The notes: generated by a model from the letters alone, not told the origin. Numbered from the stretch's first letter, positions 18,226 through 28,997 are shown. The stretch is DNA of 64,000 nt from Apilactobacillus bombintestini (GCF_003627035.1 NZ_CP032626.1:124001-188000); one strand, 5' to 3'. Translations and numbers: made by a program.

Positions 18226-21200
18226 GCTGATTCCATTGCTAAACAAAATAATCAATCAGCTGCTTCATATATTTCTGATATGATATCTTCAGCTTCTAGC
18301 AAAGCCACTTCAATTGCTGACAGTGTTGCAGCTTCTAATGCGGTAATTGTGCATACTCAGTATCAATCTTATATAAATAGTGCTATAGCCAAAATGAAAA
18401 CTGATTCTGCAAGTGCTAAATCGCTTACTGATTCATTAGTGGCTAGTGCCATTAGCAGTGTACAAGCAGATAAGTTAAAAAATATTGCAGATTTAACTAG
18501 TCAAAATCAAAGTGCCGCTAAAAGTTTGAATGACAGTTATGCAGAAATTATAAAAGAATTGAAAGATTCAGCTTCTTCTGCAATTCAATCTTCTGCTGAT
18601 CAATCTGCGGATGAAGTGAGAAAATCGGCACAAAGCGACTTAAGTGATAAATTGTCATCTTTGAATGCTGAATTTGCTAAAGAAAGTGCTGCACAAAATG
18701 CTAAGTATTTGGCAGCATCTACTGCTGCATCACAATCTGCAGTTGATAATTTAAATAAAGCCATGGATTCACTTACTCAATCTGCTAATACTGCATTAAC
18801 TGCACAAAGTTTAGCGGATAGTCAATCTATGGAAGATTTAAAGCAACAAAATGATGCTAATTTGCAAACTGCTTCTAAGCAAGCACAAAGTGATTTGTCC
18901 GCAGCTGTGAAATCGTTGCAAGATTCCGCTTCTTCTGTTGCCCAATCAGTAGCTGCTGAAAATGATAATCGTATCAATAGTTTGAAAGCACAAATGTCGG
19001 AAGAGGCAACAAATGCTTCCAATAGTGCGAACGCAGCTATTTCTGCAGCAGCATCAGCCGCAGAATCCACTGCTGCAAGTAAAGCACAATCGCAAGCCGA
19101 TTCAGTAGCTACATCTAATTCACAAGTAATTAGTAATTTAAATAGCCAAATGTCAGCAAATTCAGTAGCAGCTTCCAAGAGTGCAGACGTAGCTATCTCA
19201 AAAGCGGCTTCAGATGCCAGATCAGAAGCGGAAAGTAAAGCACAATCAGAAGCCGACTCAGTCGCTGCCTCTAACTCTGAAGTCATTAGAAGTTTACAAA
19301 GCCAAATGGCACAAGACTCTGCAAATGCTTCTAATAGTGAAAATGTAGCTATTTCTAAAGCAGCAGCATCAGCTGAATCCACAGCCGCAAGTAAGGCACA
19401 ATCGGAAGCCACTTCACTTGCTACATCTAATTCACAAGTAATTAATAGTTTGCAAAGTCAATACGCTAATAATTTACAAAGTGCACAAACTTCAGCATCC
19501 CAAGCTATAAGTAATATCATTACATCATTACAAGCTTCAGCATCGGCTGTTGCACAATCTGTTGCCAATTCCAATGCTAACTACGTTGGGAGTTTAAAAG
19601 CTCAGATGTCACAAGATGCGACTGATGCCTCCAATAGTGCGAACGTTGCTATTGCCAATGCAGTATCCAATGCTATATCAGCAGCGGAAAGCAAAGCTAA
19701 GTCTGAAGCGGATTCAGTAGCCACTTCTAATTCTCAAGTTATTAGTGATTTACAAAGCCAGTATGCTAATAGCATGCAAGATGTCAAAGCATCGGCTGCG
19801 CAAGCTGTAAGGGATGCTATATCATCTGTACAAAATTCTGCATTTTCAGCTACTCAGTCTGTTGCTGATTCTAATGCTAACTATATTAGTAGCTTGCAAA
19901 CACAAATGTCACAAGCTTCAGTTGCTGCTTCCCAGAGTGCTGAAATAGCTATTGCGAATGCAGCTTCCAATGCTAGATCAGAAGCCGAGAGTAAGGCTAA
20001 ATCCGAAGCTGATTTCGCGACTGTTTCAAACGCGCAAGTAATTAATAGTTTACAAATCCAATATTCTAATAATATGCAAAGTGCGCAAACGTCAGCAAAT
20101 CAAGCCATGAGCGCCGCTATAACATCATTGCAAAATTCTGCATCTTCTGTTGCCCAATCTATTGCAGATTCCAGTGCAAACCATATCAATAGTTTACAAG
20201 CACAAATGAAACAAGATGCAGATACCGCCTCTAAGAATGCGGTCGCTTATATTGCAAAAGCAGCATCTGATGCTAGATCAGAAGCCGAAAGTAAGGCAAA
20301 AGTCGCAGCCGATTCTATGGCAACTGCCAACTCACAATCAATTAGCGACTTACAAAGTCAATACGCTAATAGCATGCAAGATGCCAAAACATCAGCTGCC
20401 CAATCTACAGCACAGGCAGTTAAGGACGCGATTGCATCTGTACAAGCACAAATGCAACAAAATGCCGCTGCTGCCTCCAAGAATGCTTCGGAAGCTATCG
20501 CAAATGCGGCAGCTAACGCTAAATTGGCAGCGGAAAGTGAAGCTAAATCACAAGCAGATTTAGTTGCAGCATCCAATGCCCAAAGAATTAAAGACTTACA
20601 AAGCAAGTATGATAATAGTATGCAGGATGCTAAAACAGCAGCAGAACAAGCTATAAGTGCCGCGGTAGCATCTGTACAAGCTTCAGCCGCTTCTGTTGCG
20701 CAAGTGGTTATGACTAATAATTCTAACCAAATTAGTAGTTTACAAAGTCAAATGTCACAAGCTTCCATCACTGCCTCTAAGAGTGCAGCCGCAGCTATTG
20801 CCAATGCCGCAGCTGACGCTAAATCTGCGGCGGAAAGTAAAGCTAAGGTCGAAGCTGATTCTGTAGCTGCTTCAAACTATCAAGTAATTAGTAATCTACA
20901 AAGTAAATATGCTAATAGCATGCAAAATGCTAAAACATCAGCTGCTCAATCCGCAGCGCAAGCAGTTAAGGAAACTATTGCATCCCTACAAAACCAGATT
21001 CAACAGAACTCTATTGCTACTTCTAATAGTGTAGATATAGCGGTTAAATCAGCTCAATCTACAGCGGAAAGTAAGGCAAAGATTGAAGCCGATTCTGTAG
21101 CTGCTTCCAATGCCCAAGTTATTAATGCATTAAAGCAACAAAACATTGCGGATTCTAAAGCGGCTTCACAACAAGCACAAAACAATTTATCTGCAGCTGT

Positions 21201-22090
21201 GAAATCTATTCAAGATTCAGCATTTTCTGCTGCTCAATCTATAGCGACGGATAATGCTAACAGCATTAACAGCTTAAAAGCACAAATGCAACAAGCTTCC
21301 CTTACTGCTGCTAAGAATGCAGACATTGCTATTGCCAATGCGGTTAAATCAGCTCAATCAGCTGCTCAATCAAAAGCTGATTCCAATGCAGAAGTAGCTT
21401 CTCAACGTGCAGAATTAGTATTAAATTCTGCAAAAGCATCAGCGGCAGCTTCAGCTAATGCAGTTATGGAATCGTTGAATGTTACTAATTCATTAGCATT
21501 GGTTTCTGTACAACAAAAGGCTATGAATGATAGTCAAACAGCATCTCAAGCAATGAATGATTTGAGAAATGCTATGAGTAGTCAAGCGCAATCTCAAATG
21601 GATAGCTTGAATCAATCTAACAGCATCGCCCAAAGTAACATTAAAGCCCATTATGATAGTCTAATTAGTTCGCTAGAAAATAGTGTTAAATTAAACGCGG
21701 CTAAGGCTGCTTCCAGTGCGGCTAGTGCAGCACGAGCTGCTGTAGATAAGAGTATGTCTGCTCAAAAAGCATCATACGAAGATGATTATATGAAGAAATC
21801 TAATGCGGCAAATGCATCCTTTGCTAGTCAGATGGCCTCATTAACTGATAGTTTAAATAAAGCTAAAGCATCTGCAGTTTCATCTGCACAAGCAGCCGCA
21901 GATTCTAAGATGAGTTCAATGCAAGCTTCACTCGCAGCTGAATATCAAAAGAATATTAATAATTCTAAAGAAAGTGCACCAGCATCTAATGCAGATCAAC
22001 AAGCTGCGAAATTAAATATTCAAATTTGTTCACTAGCTGAGCAAATGAAAGAACAATTAGCATTAAACTATAATAAAGATCAACTAATTA
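18226..22090 (+). repeat. Ala/Ser/Gln stalk with ~99-residue super-repeat
   Basis: Recurring anchors SNSQVISxLQSQYANSMQ and AAESKAKSEADSVA return about every 297-300 bases (for example ESKA near 19,687, 19,987, 20,284 and SNSQVI at 19,428 and 19,725). Some units are shortened to about 235-250 bases, evidence of unequal recombination. Heptad-like spacing of Ala/Leu suggests a long coiled coil rich in Ser acceptors. Confidence 0.75.
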
Positions 22091-22760
22091 AGCAGTATCA
22101 ACAAAAAGTGATTGAATTACAAAATCGCTTAGATATTAATGATAAATATTATCCAACTACAGAAACTGCTAAAACCTATACAGTTATTAACGGTTCTGGA
22201 ATTTGGGTACACAGTGACAAGAAATTCTCTTCTAATAATCGCAAGCGATTTATTTCATATGGTGCTCAATTCCAAGTACAACGTGTAGTTAAATATAAAG
22301 GAATTACTAGACTATACATTGGAAATGGTGAATACGTCACATCCAATAGACATTATGTTTTAAACGTAGCTGGTTTAATGAATTTACCTCGTTATGTATA
22401 TAATTTAGATGCTCCTAGAAATACTACTTCGGTTCATAAGGTATCTAGATACAAGTACATTAATGGTCACTTGCTATTACGAGTAGGTGGAAGGTATGTA
22501 GATAGTAGTCAATATGGTAATGGCTATTATTCTACTTATAAGGACAATCATAACCGAAAGTATCAAGTAATTAGACGTAGCGGTGTATTCATTCATAACA
22601 GTGCAAGATATACTAAACGTAATGCAATTAAGAAAATAAGAATGGGAACCATATTCAAAATTAAGCAGGTGGTAAAATACAAAGGAATCACTAGATTCTA
22701 TATCGGAAACGGTAAGTATATTACTTCCAATAAAACTTTTGTTAAACAGAAGAGATAAAT

Positions 22761-22797
22761 AAAAAAAGCCTCTATCTAATAGATAGAGGCTTTTCTT
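22761..22797. terminator. Bidirectional terminator between surface protein and glycosyltransferases
   Basis: Perfect 12-bp stem aagcctctatct/agatagaggctt (22766-22777, 22781-22792) with a three-base loop, T-run on the plus side and A-run before it. Shared by the convergent units. Confidence 0.9.
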
Positions 22798-22805
22798 ATA
22801 CTCTT

Positions 22806-24320
22806 TTATATACTTTTTATAAATTCATTCCATTGTTTCATTACTTTATCAGCACTGAATTTTTCGGCTTTCTTAATAGCATTTTCATGGAAACGTTGAT
22901 AAATATCATCATGTGTTAAAAGATTAATTACGCGATTAGCAAAAACCGCTAAATCATTATTAGGTATTAAATAACCGTTTTGATCATTATCGATAATTTC
23001 GTTAGGACCATAATTAACATCGAAGGCGACTTCAGGAACCCCGTAAGATAAGCCTTCGACTAGCGACATACTTAGTCCTTCACCCTTAGAGGTTTGTAAT
23101 AAAACGCGCGTATTGGATAAAATTTGTGCTTTGTCTTTACCTAACTTGTAGTCAACTAAGGAGACATTATCAGTAATTTTTAGTTGCTTTATGATAGCAT
23201 CTAATTCTTTTTTGTAATCCACAGATTCGAAATAACCTACCATAGTTAGGTGAATATCAGGAATAACTTGTTTGATAGCTGGAATAATGGTTAATAATTC
23301 GTCAACGCTTTTATCTTTAAACATTCTACCCATATAAGTGATTTCATGAGACTTCATAGCATCACTAGGCTTAGGCATGTCTAAAATAGCTGTGTCAAAG
23401 ATGCTATAGAATTTACCCTTAGGATAGCGTTTAGCTAAATCATCACGTTGTTGTGGAGTGGCAACGATAACTCCTTTATATTTACTAAATTGTTGGCTAA
23501 ATAAGGGGACTAGATTTCCCATTAAGTTGGCCTGAGGATTGTGTGCTTCTGCTGAATTGGCAGTATGTTGAGTATGAAGCATTTGATATTTTTGTGTGGT
23601 GGAATCTACATTAGCTACCACGTTAGTTAGGGATGGGCGATCATTAATAAGAATGCAGTCGTCATCGCAAATTTCATTTAAAAAGAAGGTGAATAAGTCA
23701 TCTTCGGTATTAAAACGGTAAGTTTTTCCCTTGTAGTTTAATAATTTAAACATAGTAGGGAATAATTGATTTCCGATATTCATATGAGTAATTTCCATAA
23801 CGGGCTTTCCCGTAGTATCTAAAATTAATTCATGACCGATATTGCCATCGGGATGCATGTAAATTTCTTTAGATTTAAAACCACGATAATCGTATACATC
23901 ACGACTGGCTACGTTACCGAAGTTATCATAGTAATCCACATTACCAATTTCACCTACTGTAAGAGGGAAGATGGATACTTTAGCCACTCGTTGTCCTAAT
24001 CTTTCAATGTAGGACTTGTTATTATCGATACCGTGAATCTTGTATCCGTGCTTATCTATTAAGTTAGAATATCTTAAATATTCGTGATGTCGTTTTTTTC
24101 CGGTAGCATGTTGGAAAAAGTCATACATGTTTAATACTTCATCATCGTTAATGCCGTATTTATGGATTTCTTGGTGAAAAGATGGATTATAATTTCTAGT
24201 TATGATTTTAGCGTCAATATTATTTTTACGGAATAATTTAAGACGGTTCATGGCAGAAAATTCGGTACCAGAATTAAACGTAAAAATATTTTCGTTGATA
24301 AATAAGAATTTCTTGGTCAT
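22806..24320 (-). CDS. GtfA/TagE-like glycosyltransferase (GT4 type)
   Basis: 504 residues, the usual length of GtfA. A β-rich family-specific N-terminal half (about 1-240, with MEITHMNIGNQLFPTMFKLL) is followed by a GT-B Rossmann region: ITYMGRMFKDKSVDELL, LVDYKLGKDKAQILSNTRVLL and the EX7E motif in GEGLSMSLVEGLSYGVPE with YGPNEII. Homologues include the GtfA subunit of O-GlcNAc transferases of serine-rich adhesins and L. plantarum TagE5/TagE6 used for protein O-glycosylation; teichoic-acid α-glucosyltransferases are related. Two bases separate it from the upstream paralogue, with AAGGAGG before its ATG. Context favours glycosylation of the facing Ser-rich protein. No SecA2/SecY2 genes are seen in the window. 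Confidence 0.8.
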   Translation of the reverse strand: MTKKFLFINENIFTFNSGTEFSAMNRLKLFRKNNIDAKIITRNYNPSFHQEIHKYGINDDEVLNMYDFFQHATGKKRHHEYLRYSNLIDKHGYKIHGIDNNKSYIERLGQRVAKVSIFPLTVGEIGNVDYYDNFGNVASRDVYDYRGFKSKEIYMHPDGNIGHELILDTTGKPVMEITHMNIGNQLFPTMFKLLNYKGKTYRFNTEDDLFTFFLNEICDDDCILINDRPSLTNVVANVDSTTQKYQMLHTQHTANSAEAHNPQANLMGNLVPLFSQQFSKYKGVIVATPQQRDDLAKRYPKGKFYSIFDTAILDMPKPSDAMKSHEITYMGRMFKDKSVDELLTIIPAIKQVIPDIHLTMVGYFESVDYKKELDAIIKQLKITDNVSLVDYKLGKDKAQILSNTRVLLQTSKGEGLSMSLVEGLSYGVPEVAFDVNYGPNEIIDNDQNGYLIPNNDLAVFANRVINLLTHDDIYQRFHENAIKKAEKFSADKVMKQWNEFIKSI

Positions 24321-24322
24321 GA

Positions 24323-25957
24323 TTAATCCTCCTTACCATGTTCCATGTCGCTTAAGCCTTGCTGAATATCGAAGTGGTAGGCTTTTAACTTTTCTCGCCA
24401 AGACTTTTTAGCAGCTTGTAGTAGTTTTTCCCAGGCTTTCCAAACATTGTCTTCGGAGAAACGACTGGATAAGTCATAAGCTTTATCCGACATTTTTTGT
24501 AATAATTTATCATCAGTAAATAATTTAACCATACGATTGGATAAAGCTTTAGTGTCATCGTAATCCACAATGTAACCATTCTTTTGGTCTACGATTAATT
24601 CATTAGGACCATAGTTAGTGTTGAAGGTAATCCCCACATCACCTTGATTTTGGGCTTCTAGTAGAGCTAGATTAAAGCCTTCCATAACGGAAGCTAGGGC
24701 ATAAACTTGAGCATTGCTTTGTACTTTAGCTACATCATTAGTGTAGTCATGTAAATGTACAGCATTTTTTAAGTCATATTTTTCTAGGGACTTATTAATA
24801 CGTTTCATAGCAATATCATTGTTGGAATGATCTATATAACCATAAACATCCATATTAATGTCAGGAACTTCTTTTTTAGCCATACCCATGGCATCAATAA
24901 TCTTATTGATTTGTTTTTCTGGAGAAACGCGCGCAGTGATTACAATGCTATGTTTCTTACGATTACTTACAGGAATACGGGACTTTTTTAAGTCTTTATT
25001 TTTAATGACCCCAACGGGAATAGCAAACATATCAATATCGGTGTTAAAACGTCTTGTAACGTCTCTAGTTTGTTTTTTCGTAGAACAAATGATAGCGTCA
25101 TAACGGTTAGCATTAGTTAAAGTATATTCATAATTATTGTTCATGATGGAAGTATCAGGCCTTTGTGCGTCACCTGCATGCGAACTGTGTATGTATAAGG
25201 CTGTGTAAGTGGGTGAGCTTAAATCTTCCAGGATTTCTTCGAAATAATCTGAACGATCCATTACATAAATGTTGGGATGGTTTTTATCCATAAATTCTAG
25301 GTTGATGTCTTCTAGAAATTCTTTTAATAAACCTGCAATGCTGTGGTGAGTACGTACCGTTCCTTTAGGGCTGATGGTTTTATAACCAGATTTTTCTATT
25401 TTACCCAGGGCGTTTTTACGGAAATAATCTTCTACTGCAGGATAACCATCTGGAGTGTACCAAGTTTCAGTAGCAATTTTATTATCGGGAGTATACCATT
25501 GGCTCATAGATAAGAAGCCACGGTAATCATAAAAATCTACACAGTAAAGGTTGTTAAAGCCATCAAATAATTCCACGGATTTAACTATTTCATCGTCAGT
25601 AATGTCTTTGCCAAATAAATTAATACGGGCAACGATTTGTTGATTAGAGTAAACAATAAGGCGATGTTGTTCTTCGTCTCTTTCATATGTAAGTGGGGAT
25701 ACTCCAAAATCAATATCTTTTGGATGAATAATTTTTCTTTCCACATGGGTAGCTTGTTGAAAGTAATCAAATACGTTTAAAATATGTTGATCTGCAATGT
25801 CATTTTTATTTAGATAATAGTGTAGTAGTGGATTCCATACATGGAAAACTATACGATAATCTTCACCGAATTTTTCGAATAGTTTGGCACGTTTTAATTG
25901 GGCGTGTTCAATACCTGAGTTTTTAGCGTTAAAACTAGAATTTAGAAAGAAATTCAT
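24323..25957 (-). CDS. GtfB/TagE-like glycosyltransferase, paralogue of the downstream gene
   Basis: 544 residues with the same architecture as the next gene: N-terminal β-meander (…CVDFYDYRGFLSMSQWYTPDNK), then the GT-B nucleotide-sugar half with SIVITARVSPEKQINKII and EGFNLALLEAQNQG…YGPNELI. Its EX7E pair is intact, so both proteins may be catalytic or one may be a chaperone subunit as in GtfA-GtfB complexes. First gene of the two-gene operon (ribosome site AAGGGG). Likely cytoplasmic and acting on the unfolded adhesin before export. Which member corresponds to GtfA and which to GtfB cannot be settled by eye. Confidence 0.8.
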   Translation of the reverse strand: MNFFLNSSFNAKNSGIEHAQLKRAKLFEKFGEDYRIVFHVWNPLLHYYLNKNDIADQHILNVFDYFQQATHVERKIIHPKDIDFGVSPLTYERDEEQHRLIVYSNQQIVARINLFGKDITDDEIVKSVELFDGFNNLYCVDFYDYRGFLSMSQWYTPDNKIATETWYTPDGYPAVEDYFRKNALGKIEKSGYKTISPKGTVRTHHSIAGLLKEFLEDINLEFMDKNHPNIYVMDRSDYFEEILEDLSSPTYTALYIHSSHAGDAQRPDTSIMNNNYEYTLTNANRYDAIICSTKKQTRDVTRRFNTDIDMFAIPVGVIKNKDLKKSRIPVSNRKKHSIVITARVSPEKQINKIIDAMGMAKKEVPDINMDVYGYIDHSNNDIAMKRINKSLEKYDLKNAVHLHDYTNDVAKVQSNAQVYALASVMEGFNLALLEAQNQGDVGITFNTNYGPNELIVDQKNGYIVDYDDTKALSNRMVKLFTDDKLLQKMSDKAYDLSSRFSEDNVWKAWEKLLQAAKKSWREKLKAYHFDIQQGLSDMEHGKED

Positions 25958-26055
25958 ATCCGTAACCCCTTTTTAGATAATTAATATTATTATAACGCAG
26001 TGAAGGAAGACGTTGGTATAATGAGCAGAGCTTTTTGCTATTAAGATTCTGCCGA

Positions 26056-26094
26056 TAAAAAAACACCTCACAACTATTTAGTCATGAGATGTAA
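26056..26094 (-). terminator. Rho-independent terminator of the YeiH-like gene
   Basis: On the minus strand acatctcatgac / gttgtgaggtgt form a 12-bp stem with G·U pairs, followed by a run of T's. Confidence 0.7.
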
Positions 26095-26098
26095 TTGG

Positions 26099-27127
26099 TT
26101 AAACATGAATTAATAATTTAATTAAGATTAATGCTGCGATAATTTGTATAGCGCCGACGCCGATACTGTAAATGGCAAAACGTTTACCAGCTTTTAAGAA
26201 AGCTTGTAAGTTCAAACGTAAACCAATAGCAGCTAGGGCGATAATTTCACACCAAGTACTTAGGAAATGGGCAGTGCCGGCAATCCAACTAGGTAGGGTT
26301 AATAAACTGTTTAGTAAGCAGAAAATTAAGAACCATAATACGTACCAAGGTAAGAAATTAATTTTACCTTTTTTAATGTCGTCTTCGACACTTTCGGCGG
26401 GAGTTGCTTTAGCAACGTTTTTGGCATGAATACGAGCAAAAACAGTTACCACTACTACTAACATGATGATACGCATGATCTTAAATAAAGTGGCAAATTG
26501 CACAGTAGTTTGGTTAACCATAGTAGCACTGGCAATTACTTGTCCCACGGATTGCACGGTTCCACCAATTAAGGCACCACGTAGCATGTCTAAATGTCCA
26601 AATGAAATAGTACCGATGATAGGTAAGATTAACATCATAACGGTACCCATTAAATTAACTAGGGTAATGCTCATACCGGCATCATCGTCGGAAGCATTAA
26701 TTACGGGCTTAATGGATGCGATGGCAGATGAACCACAAACGGCGTTTCCACCAGCCATACATAAGTAAATACCGTCATCGAATTTTAACCATTTTCCGAT
26801 AGCAATAGCCGCTACAATGGTGATGGTCATTTGAATGATGATGAATAATAAACCAGTCCAATGTAGTTGCACGATAGTTTGGAAAGTAATGGTTAAACCT
26901 AACAACATTACGGAATATTCTAAAAGTCGCTTTTCGGCGAATTTAGTTCCGGCGTTTAGGATAGGTTGTTTTAAAACTGTGTTTCCCAGCACTATTCCGA
27001 TTAAAATAGCGATGGTAGCTGCACCGATGTTGGGGATGAAGTGGGTTAGAAATTGACTTAAAATAGCAATAATAGTTGCCACTGCGAATCCCGCAAAGCG
27101 TTTCTGAATGGTAGCTAGCAAAATCAA
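26099..27127 (-). CDS. YeiH-family (UPF0324) putative membrane transporter
   Basis: 342 residues, about 10 helices. Hallmarks of the YeiH/PF03601 family are visible: IGAATIAILIGIVLGN, EKRLLEYSVMLLGL, CMAGGNAVCGSSAIAS and GGTVQSVGQVIASA. The family is often annotated as a putative sulfate exporter, but substrates are not established in lactobacilli. TTG at 27127 follows AAAGGAGA by two bases; a second TTG two codons later (27121) has better spacing and is an equally good start. Single-gene unit with terminator. Confidence 0.85.
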   Translation of the reverse strand: MILLATIQKRFAGFAVATIIAILSQFLTHFIPNIGAATIAILIGIVLGNTVLKQPILNAGTKFAEKRLLEYSVMLLGLTITFQTIVQLHWTGLLFIIIQMTITIVAAIAIGKWLKFDDGIYLCMAGGNAVCGSSAIASIKPVINASDDDAGMSITLVNLMGTVMMLILPIIGTISFGHLDMLRGALIGGTVQSVGQVIASATMVNQTTVQFATLFKIMRIIMLVVVVTVFARIHAKNVAKATPAESVEDDIKKGKINFLPWYVLWFLIFCLLNSLLTLPSWIAGTAHFLSTWCEIIALAAIGLRLNLQAFLKAGKRFAIYSIGVGAIQIIAALILIKLLIHV

Positions 27128-27286
27128 GTCTCCTTTATTTAATTTTTGACAATATTTTGATTATATCAGATAGAAAAATTAAACAGAAGACGTAAATATA
27201 AGTAATTTTGTATTTATCATTAGTTATTACTTTTATAATGCATGAATTTCCCGTATAATAAAAGTAATAGGAGTGATATTTTATAT

Positions 27287-27535
27287 ATGTGGAATATAAT
27301 TGCGATTCTTTTAATTATTTTTGCAATTTATGAAGCGGTTCGTAGTTTACGTGACCGCGGTGTTATTCGAGATATCTTAAACGATCGTCCCAGCGTACAA
27401 AAGATACGCGAAATAATATCATCTGCTAATGGCGATGATGCACAAATCGTAAAAGAGATTAGAAATGAATTTAATATTCATCGTTATCCTGCCATTAGAC
27501 TTTTTGCGGATGTCCGTAAAATGAAAAAGTTATAA
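27287..27535 (+). CDS. Small membrane-anchored protein, unknown function
   Basis: 82 residues from ATG at 27287: one N-terminal transmembrane segment (WNIIAILLIIFAIYEAV) followed by a charged cytoplasmic α/β tail (RDRGVIRDILNDRPSVQKIREII…). TAGGAG lies about 13 bases upstream, rather far; the frame is open to an ATG at 27242 but without a ribosome site. Own terminator. No family recognised. Confidence 0.6.
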   Translation: MWNIIAILLIIFAIYEAVRSLRDRGVIRDILNDRPSVQKIREIISSANGDDAQIVKEIRNEFNIHRYPAIRLFADVRKMKKL

Positions 27536-27572
27536 TTAATTGCAAATCGGCTACTTAGTCGATTCGAGAAAC

Positions 27573-27609
27573 AAAAACCCCTCACACCAACGTGTGAGGG
27601 GTTATTTTT
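27573..27609. terminator. Bidirectional terminator
   Basis: Perfect 11-bp stem acccctcacac/gtgtgaggggt (27577-27587, 27592-27602), four-base loop, T-rich on one side and A-rich on the other. Serves the small membrane gene and the convergent MFS gene. Confidence 0.85.
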
Positions 27610-27614
27610 ATTTA

Positions 27615-28997
27615 TTAATCTTTTTTGCTTTTAAGCACGCGGGATAAGATAAGAGCCGCAATGATTAGTAAGATAAATAATAGAATAAAGCCATGTTCAG
27701 AACCAGTAGCAGTACCAGCTGCTAAGTTCTTAGTACCTAATTGACTGATAGTTACGATAGCAGCCACGATAGAAGTACTAATAGCACCAGAAATTTGTTG
27801 GATTGTGTTGAATACCGCATTTCCGTCGGTAGTAGTTTCCTTAGCTAAAGTACTTAGACCACTAGTCATTAAGTTACCAAAGGTTAGACCTAAGCATAGC
27901 ATGTAAATTAGATAAATTACTAAGATCATAACACTACTTAAGTGAGTACCTAGTACCATGAATAAAATTAGGCCGATAATACCAAAAGTTAATCCGGCAG
28001 CGATAGGTTTAGCAGCACCGTATTTATCTAGTAAGCTACCTGATAGAGGAGCAAATACCGCACCTAAAGCAGCACCCGGTAGCACCATTAAACCAGCGAT
28101 AAAGGCGGATTGATGGTTAACCAATTGAATGTAGTTAGGTAAGATAAATGATAAACCTAAAGTAATGAATTGTAGGATAAAGAAAGCAATTACGTGTCCG
28201 GAGAAACGAGCATTTCTTAATACACCTAAGTTAATGATAGGTCCTTCGATAGATACGGAACGCTTGTATAATGCGATAACAGCGATTAAACCAATGATGA
28301 TAGGTAAAATAACTTTAACGCTTAAGATGCTTCCGCTACCCATACTACTGAAGCCGTATACTAAGCCTGAGAAAGTAATAACGATTAGTAATAAACTCCA
28401 GATATCTAGGTGAGAACGGTGAATTTCTCTAGATTGTTTGATGTTAAAGATTCCTAAGAAGAATGAAATAATCAAGATAGGAAGTAAGATGGCGAAAATG
28501 TAACGCCAACCGATAGAAGAAACCACGATACCACCGAAAGTAGGACCTACGGCAGGAGCGATGGCAGTAATTAAGTTACCAACACCCATCATGACACCAA
28601 TTTTAGCTTTAGGAACACGATCTAAGATGATGTTAAACATCAATGGTAGAGCAATTCCTGTACCCAAACCTTGTACCACACGACCTAGTAATAAGATAGT
28701 GAAAGTAGGTGCACAAAGGTCTAATACCACTCCTAAGATAAATAGTAGGTTACCCACTACGAATAAACTCTTAGTTTTGAAGCTACGATTTAAAATAGCT
28801 GATAGTGGCACTACGATTGAAACGATTAGTAAGTAAATAGTAGTCATCCATTGGACGGTACTAGTGTTAACGCTGAAATCCTTCATAAGAGTAGGGAAAG
28901 TAATGTTCATTGAAGTTTCAATAACTACTCCACAAAAGGACATAATACCGGCAGCGATAACTGATAATAAAGTACTTAAAGATATTTTGTTATCCAT
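27615..28997 (-). CDS. MFS drug efflux transporter, DHA2 (EmrB/QacA) family
   Basis: 460 residues, about 14 helices. N-terminal DHA2 signature TSMNITFPTLMKDFSVNTSTVQWMTTIYLL, motif C-like GPTFGGIVVSSIGWRYIFAILLP and motif RVVQGLGTGIALPLMF. Such proteins export lipophilic or cationic drugs using the proton gradient. It follows a MarR regulator by three bases in the same operon, so it is probably derepressed by a compound that binds the regulator. Confidence 0.88.
   Translation of the reverse strand: MDNKISLSTLLSVIAAGIMSFCGVVIETSMNITFPTLMKDFSVNTSTVQWMTTIYLLIVSIVVPLSAILNRSFKTKSLFVVGNLLFILGVVLDLCAPTFTILLLGRVVQGLGTGIALPLMFNIILDRVPKAKIGVMMGVGNLITAIAPAVGPTFGGIVVSSIGWRYIFAILLPILIISFFLGIFNIKQSREIHRSHLDIWSLLLIVITFSGLVYGFSSMGSGSILSVKVILPIIIGLIAVIALYKRSVSIEGPIINLGVLRNARFSGHVIAFFILQFITLGLSFILPNYIQLVNHQSAFIAGLMVLPGAALGAVFAPLSGSLLDKYGAAKPIAAGLTFGIIGLILFMVLGTHLSSVMILVIYLIYMLCLGLTFGNLMTSGLSTLAKETTTDGNAVFNTIQQISGAISTSIVAAIVTISQLGTKNLAAGTATGSEHGFILLFILLIIAALILSRVLKSKKD

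Larger units (their letters stand above)
15982..22758 (+). pseudogene. Giant Ser/Ala-rich surface protein with in-frame stop (putative adhesin)
   Basis: One reading frame of 2,258 codons interrupted only by TAA at 16186-16188 (codon 69). Residues 1-51 are a KxYKxGKxW-type export signal (basic start MQYNKRKIRKIND, hydrophobic core, cleavage near EALADS). Then come a Ser/Asn linker (about 52-140), a β-type region with six or so repeats (about 257-748), a long Ala/Ser/Gln coiled-coil-like stalk (about 749-2037) and two C-terminal ~65-residue wall-binding-like repeats (from about 2064 and 2193) resembling DUF5776 modules. No LPXTG is present. The first start after the stop is ATG at 16297, without a ribosome site, so the 2,153-residue remainder would lack an export signal. 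As written it is a pseudogene, a readthrough gene, or carries one sequence error. The two glycosyltransferases facing it are the likely modifiers. Confidence 0.75.

Noticed and set aside
18822-19412. Minus-strand frame opposite the surface-protein stalk
   Set aside because: Its Ala/Cys/Leu-rich low-complexity translation is the mirror of the Ser/Ala repeat; no start signal.
16297-22758. Treating the 2,153-residue frame starting at ATG 16297 as the true gene
   Set aside because: No ribosome site precedes that ATG and the in-frame upstream 68 codons encode a typical export signal, so the gene starts at 15982 and is interrupted.
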